Below are positions 5,433 through 7,303 of a DNA stretch of 7,303 nt, one piece after another. Position 1 is the first letter of the stretch, and each line of letters begins with the position of its first letter. Origin of the DNA: CAVPRW01 sp046727435 [NCBI: bacterium] (lineage in GTDB: Bacteria > Tectomicrobia > Entotheonellia > J063). Location: NCBI GenBank assembly GCA_046727435.1, contig JBKPCR010000222.1, positions 1 through 7,303 of the forward strand, written 5' to 3'. The notes under the pieces were generated by a model that saw nothing but the letters and a program-made list of their open reading frames with translations, ran no database searches and had not been told where the DNA came from. A program made the position numbers and the translations under genes.

Positions 5433-6533
5433 GTGAGTGAGACGGCACCGCAGCATCACGAGTTATACGCAGTGATTATGGCGGGAGGGCAAGGCACACG
5501 CTTCTGGCCCCGAAGCCGGCGCAAGATGCCCAAGCAGTTGCTCAATATCGTCGGTGAGACGACGATGCTCGAGCAAACGGTGGCTCGGATCAGTCCCCTG
5601 ATCCCAGCGGAGCGCACGCTGGTGGTAGCGGGGGATGCCTATCGCGATCCGATTCGGGCCTGTCTGCCGCAGCTTCCCGAGAAGAATTTTTTGTTCGAGC
5701 CGGTTGGGAGGAATACGGCCGCCTGTGTGGCCTGGGCCGCCCTGTGGGTATGCCAACGTGCTTCTGACGCCGTGATGGCGGTCTTACCTGCCGACCATCT
5801 CATTCGTCATGAGGCTGAGTTTCTGCAGGTGCTCAAAGTGGCCGCGGTGGTGGCTCAGCCGTTGAACCGCCTGGTCACCATCGGTATTCAACCGGCCCAT
5901 CCGGAAACCGGCTATGGCTATATTCGTGGGAGCGAGGACCGACTACAGGTCGATGGCCGTGCGGCCTTTCGCGTGGCGCAATTCGTCGAGAAGCCCTCGC
6001 GTCACAAAGCTGAGCAGTTCCTGGCCGAGGGCACATATGTGTGGAACAGCGGCATGTTTGTCTGGCGTGCCGACTCGATCTGGGGTCAGATCTGCCGCCA
6101 CCTGCCACAGCTCGCACACGCCCTTGAGCCGGCGGCCGGCATCACGGCCGCTGATACCTTGGGAGATATACTCAACGACGTATATCCGCGGTTGCCCTCA
6201 GTCTCTATCGACGTGGGGGTTATGGAACGGGCGCAGGACGTCTGGGTGATCCCCGCTGACATCGGCTGGAGCGATGTGGGAAGCTGGCGGGCGCTCGGCG
6301 AGCTCCTCGATGCGGACGCACAGGGCAATGTGGTAATCGGGGAACAGCGCGGCATCGATACTGCGGGCTGCTTCATCCATAGCCCGAGCAAGCTGGTGGC
6401 GACGATTGGTCTCAGCAACCTGGTGGTGATTGAGACCGATGACGTGTTGCTCATCTGCCCGAAGGAGCGTGATCAGGACGTTCGCAAGCTGGTCGAATTA
6501 CTCGAACGCGAAGGACGGCACGATCTTCTGTAA
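5433..6533 (+). CDS. manC: Mannose-1-phosphate guanylyltransferase, short single-domain type
   Basis: Makes GDP-mannose from mannose-1-phosphate and GTP in the cytoplasm, the precursor of mannose- and fucose-type sugars in polysaccharides. The 366-residue protein has only the nucleotidyltransferase domain and lacks the C-terminal cupin isomerase of the bifunctional AlgA/long ManC form. Motifs: GGQGTRFWPRSRRKMPKQ (18-35, nucleotide-binding loop with catalytic Arg/Lys), EPVGRNTAAC (89-98), LPADH (118-122, metal Asp), HPETGYGYI (156-164), FVEKP (184-188), WNSGMFVW (204-211) and IGWSDVGSW (277-285, second metal Asp). GTG 5433 is the start: an in-frame TGA at 5412 precludes a longer frame and GGGGGTGG at 5421-5428 lies 4 nt upstream. 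It is divergent from the AmgK-like kinase and 62 nt before a membrane protein on the same strand. Confidence 0.93.
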   Translation: MSETAPQHHELYAVIMAGGQGTRFWPRSRRKMPKQLLNIVGETTMLEQTVARISPLIPAERTLVVAGDAYRDPIRACLPQLPEKNFLFEPVGRNTAACVAWAALWVCQRASDAVMAVLPADHLIRHEAEFLQVLKVAAVVAQPLNRLVTIGIQPAHPETGYGYIRGSEDRLQVDGRAAFRVAQFVEKPSRHKAEQFLAEGTYVWNSGMFVWRADSIWGQICRHLPQLAHALEPAAGITAADTLGDILNDVYPRLPSVSIDVGVMERAQDVWVIPADIGWSDVGSWRALGELLDADAQGNVVIGEQRGIDTAGCFIHSPSKLVATIGLSNLVVIETDDVLLICPKERDQDVRKLVELLEREGRHDLL

Positions 6534-6544
6534 GCCCAGCCGTC

Positions 6545-6578
6545 GATGTCGTCCGCGGCCATGGTGGTACATGACATC
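6545..6578. repeat. Short inverted repeat GATGTC/GACATC between manC and the membrane protein
   Basis: GATGTC (6545-6550) and GACATC (6573-6578) are perfect 6-nt inverted copies around a 22-nt GC-rich centre containing CCGCGG and CCATGG palindromes. There is no T-run after it, so termination is unlikely; it could be a chance repeat or part of an mRNA fold between two cotranscribed genes. Confidence 0.2.
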
Positions 6579-6595
6579 TCAGATGAGGGGAGAGC

Positions 6596-7303
6596 ATGGG
6601 ACTCTTCGATCGGATGCGCCAAGCGCAGCCGCTTGCCAACGACGTAGAGGTTGCGGCATCGCCTGACATGTCAACCACACAGACGCCAGTCACGACGCTC
6701 CTCCGCCGCACTTTTTTCACGGCCATGAAGTCGGTCGAGGCAGACTGGCGCTTGATGGTCGAGACTGCCGTGATTGGCCTTGGGGCGTTGGTCTTCAGCG
6801 TGCTCTTTATCTGGGCGACGGTCACCGACCGTGTGAGCGTGGAAGCAGTCGTGGTGATGATCGTCGTGCTGATCCTATCGATGTTCACCGTCCATCATGG
6901 CATGCGATACCACGCACGCCATCTGTCGTTGCAGAAGCGCGCCCGCGAGTCAGTGGCAAAAACGACGTTAGCGGCTGAGATCATGATGGATTTTTTGCGC
7001 GAGTTCACGTTGAAAAATCAAGCCACCATCTCACAGATGGCGGAGAGCCACAAGGTCCGGGTCATCGATGAATTGCGCACTATCGTGGAAGACCTCGCCA
7101 GGTCCATCGGCGATGGGCGGGTGCGTCAGGAATTAGCACAGCTTGAGGAGACGATGGCGCGCAAGATCATGGAAATTCCGGCCGGTGTGACGTTCCCGTT
7201 GCCACGACTGGAATATTTCGACCAGGCGCTGCGCCAGTTGCAGGAGCCTGAACGCACCCCTCGATGCCCCAGCTGCGGCGCGACGCAGGCCTGCGTCAGT
7301 ATC
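6596..7303 (+). CDS. Two-helix membrane protein with CPSC motif, 3' end cut by window
   Basis: I do not recognise a family. The frame from ATG 6596 stays open for 236 codons to the window edge; GAGGGGAGAG at 6585-6594 is a good ribosome site. Residues 1-50 are polar. A first hydrophobic helix runs about 56-77 (GLGALVFSVLFIWATV) and a second about 83-100 (VVVMIVVLILSMFTV), joined by a very short loop, so both termini should be on the same, probably cytoplasmic, side. Residues 108-195 are charged and helical, likely coiled coil. Near the break come Cys224-Pro-Ser-Cys227-Gly and Cys233, suggestive of a zinc ribbon or knuckle that continues beyond the window. It lies 62 nt after manC on the same strand and may share its transcript, which hints at an envelope role but does not prove one. 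Confidence 0.75.
   Translation, partial: MGLFDRMRQAQPLANDVEVAASPDMSTTQTPVTTLLRRTFFTAMKSVEADWRLMVETAVIGLGALVFSVLFIWATVTDRVSVEAVVVMIVVLILSMFTVHHGMRYHARHLSLQKRARESVAKTTLAAEIMMDFLREFTLKNQATISQMAESHKVRVIDELRTIVEDLARSIGDGRVRQELAQLEETMARKIMEIPAGVTFPLPRLEYFDQALRQLQEPERTPRCPSCGATQACVSI

Noticed and set aside
5069-5448. Several short frames across the repeat pair on both strands
   Set aside because: Translations such as PLPPGGSQGEG and LPLGEGWGEG are the well-known artefact of reading through this kind of palindromic repeat.
6451-6888. 145-codon minus-strand frame
   Set aside because: It is antisense to the end of manC and the start of the membrane protein; Ser/Thr/Arg-rich without motifs.

Overview
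The window looks like chromosomal DNA of a GC-rich, probably Gram-negative environmental bacterium. The combination of a DUF2851 protein, a HypE-like AIR-synthase protein, an AmgK-type sugar kinase and a short ManC would suit Nitrospirota or NC10/Methylomirabilota. That placement rests on family recognition only and is weak. No rRNA, tRNA, CRISPR array, transposase or integrase is visible.

Layout. Positions 1-887 (minus strand) hold most of an amidase-signature enzyme, cut by the window start and strikingly similar to plant AMI1 indole-3-acetamide amidase. Positions 894-1362 carry no convincing gene. Positions 1363-2379 (plus) encode a HypE-like protein that lacks the terminal cysteine of true HypE. 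It is followed on the same strand, after an 86-nt gap holding a degenerate palindromic repeat, by a DUF2851 protein of unknown function (2466-4040). That gene collides tail to tail with an AmgK-like anomeric sugar kinase (3946 to about 5037, minus), and the two reading frames overlap by 95 nt. Positions 5038-5432 form a divergent regulatory region with a good sigma70-type promoter for the kinase, a -10-like box for the other side and two inverted copies of a REP-like palindromic repeat. Positions 5433-6533 (plus) encode a single-domain mannose-1-phosphate guanylyltransferase. Positions 6596-7303 (plus) encode the start of a two-helix membrane protein with a CPSC zinc-knuckle-like motif, cut by the window end.

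How the genes may work together. The clearest functional link is the divergent kinase/ManC pair. AmgK-type kinases make sugar-1-phosphates and ManC turns a hexose-1-phosphate plus GTP into a GDP-sugar, so together they could feed cell-wall recycling or GDP-mannose supply. The HypE-like and DUF2851 genes probably share a transcript, but neither has an assigned reaction. I see no recognisable defence or mobile system. The least explained parts are the HypE-like/DUF2851 pair, the plant-like amidase and the membrane protein at the right edge.
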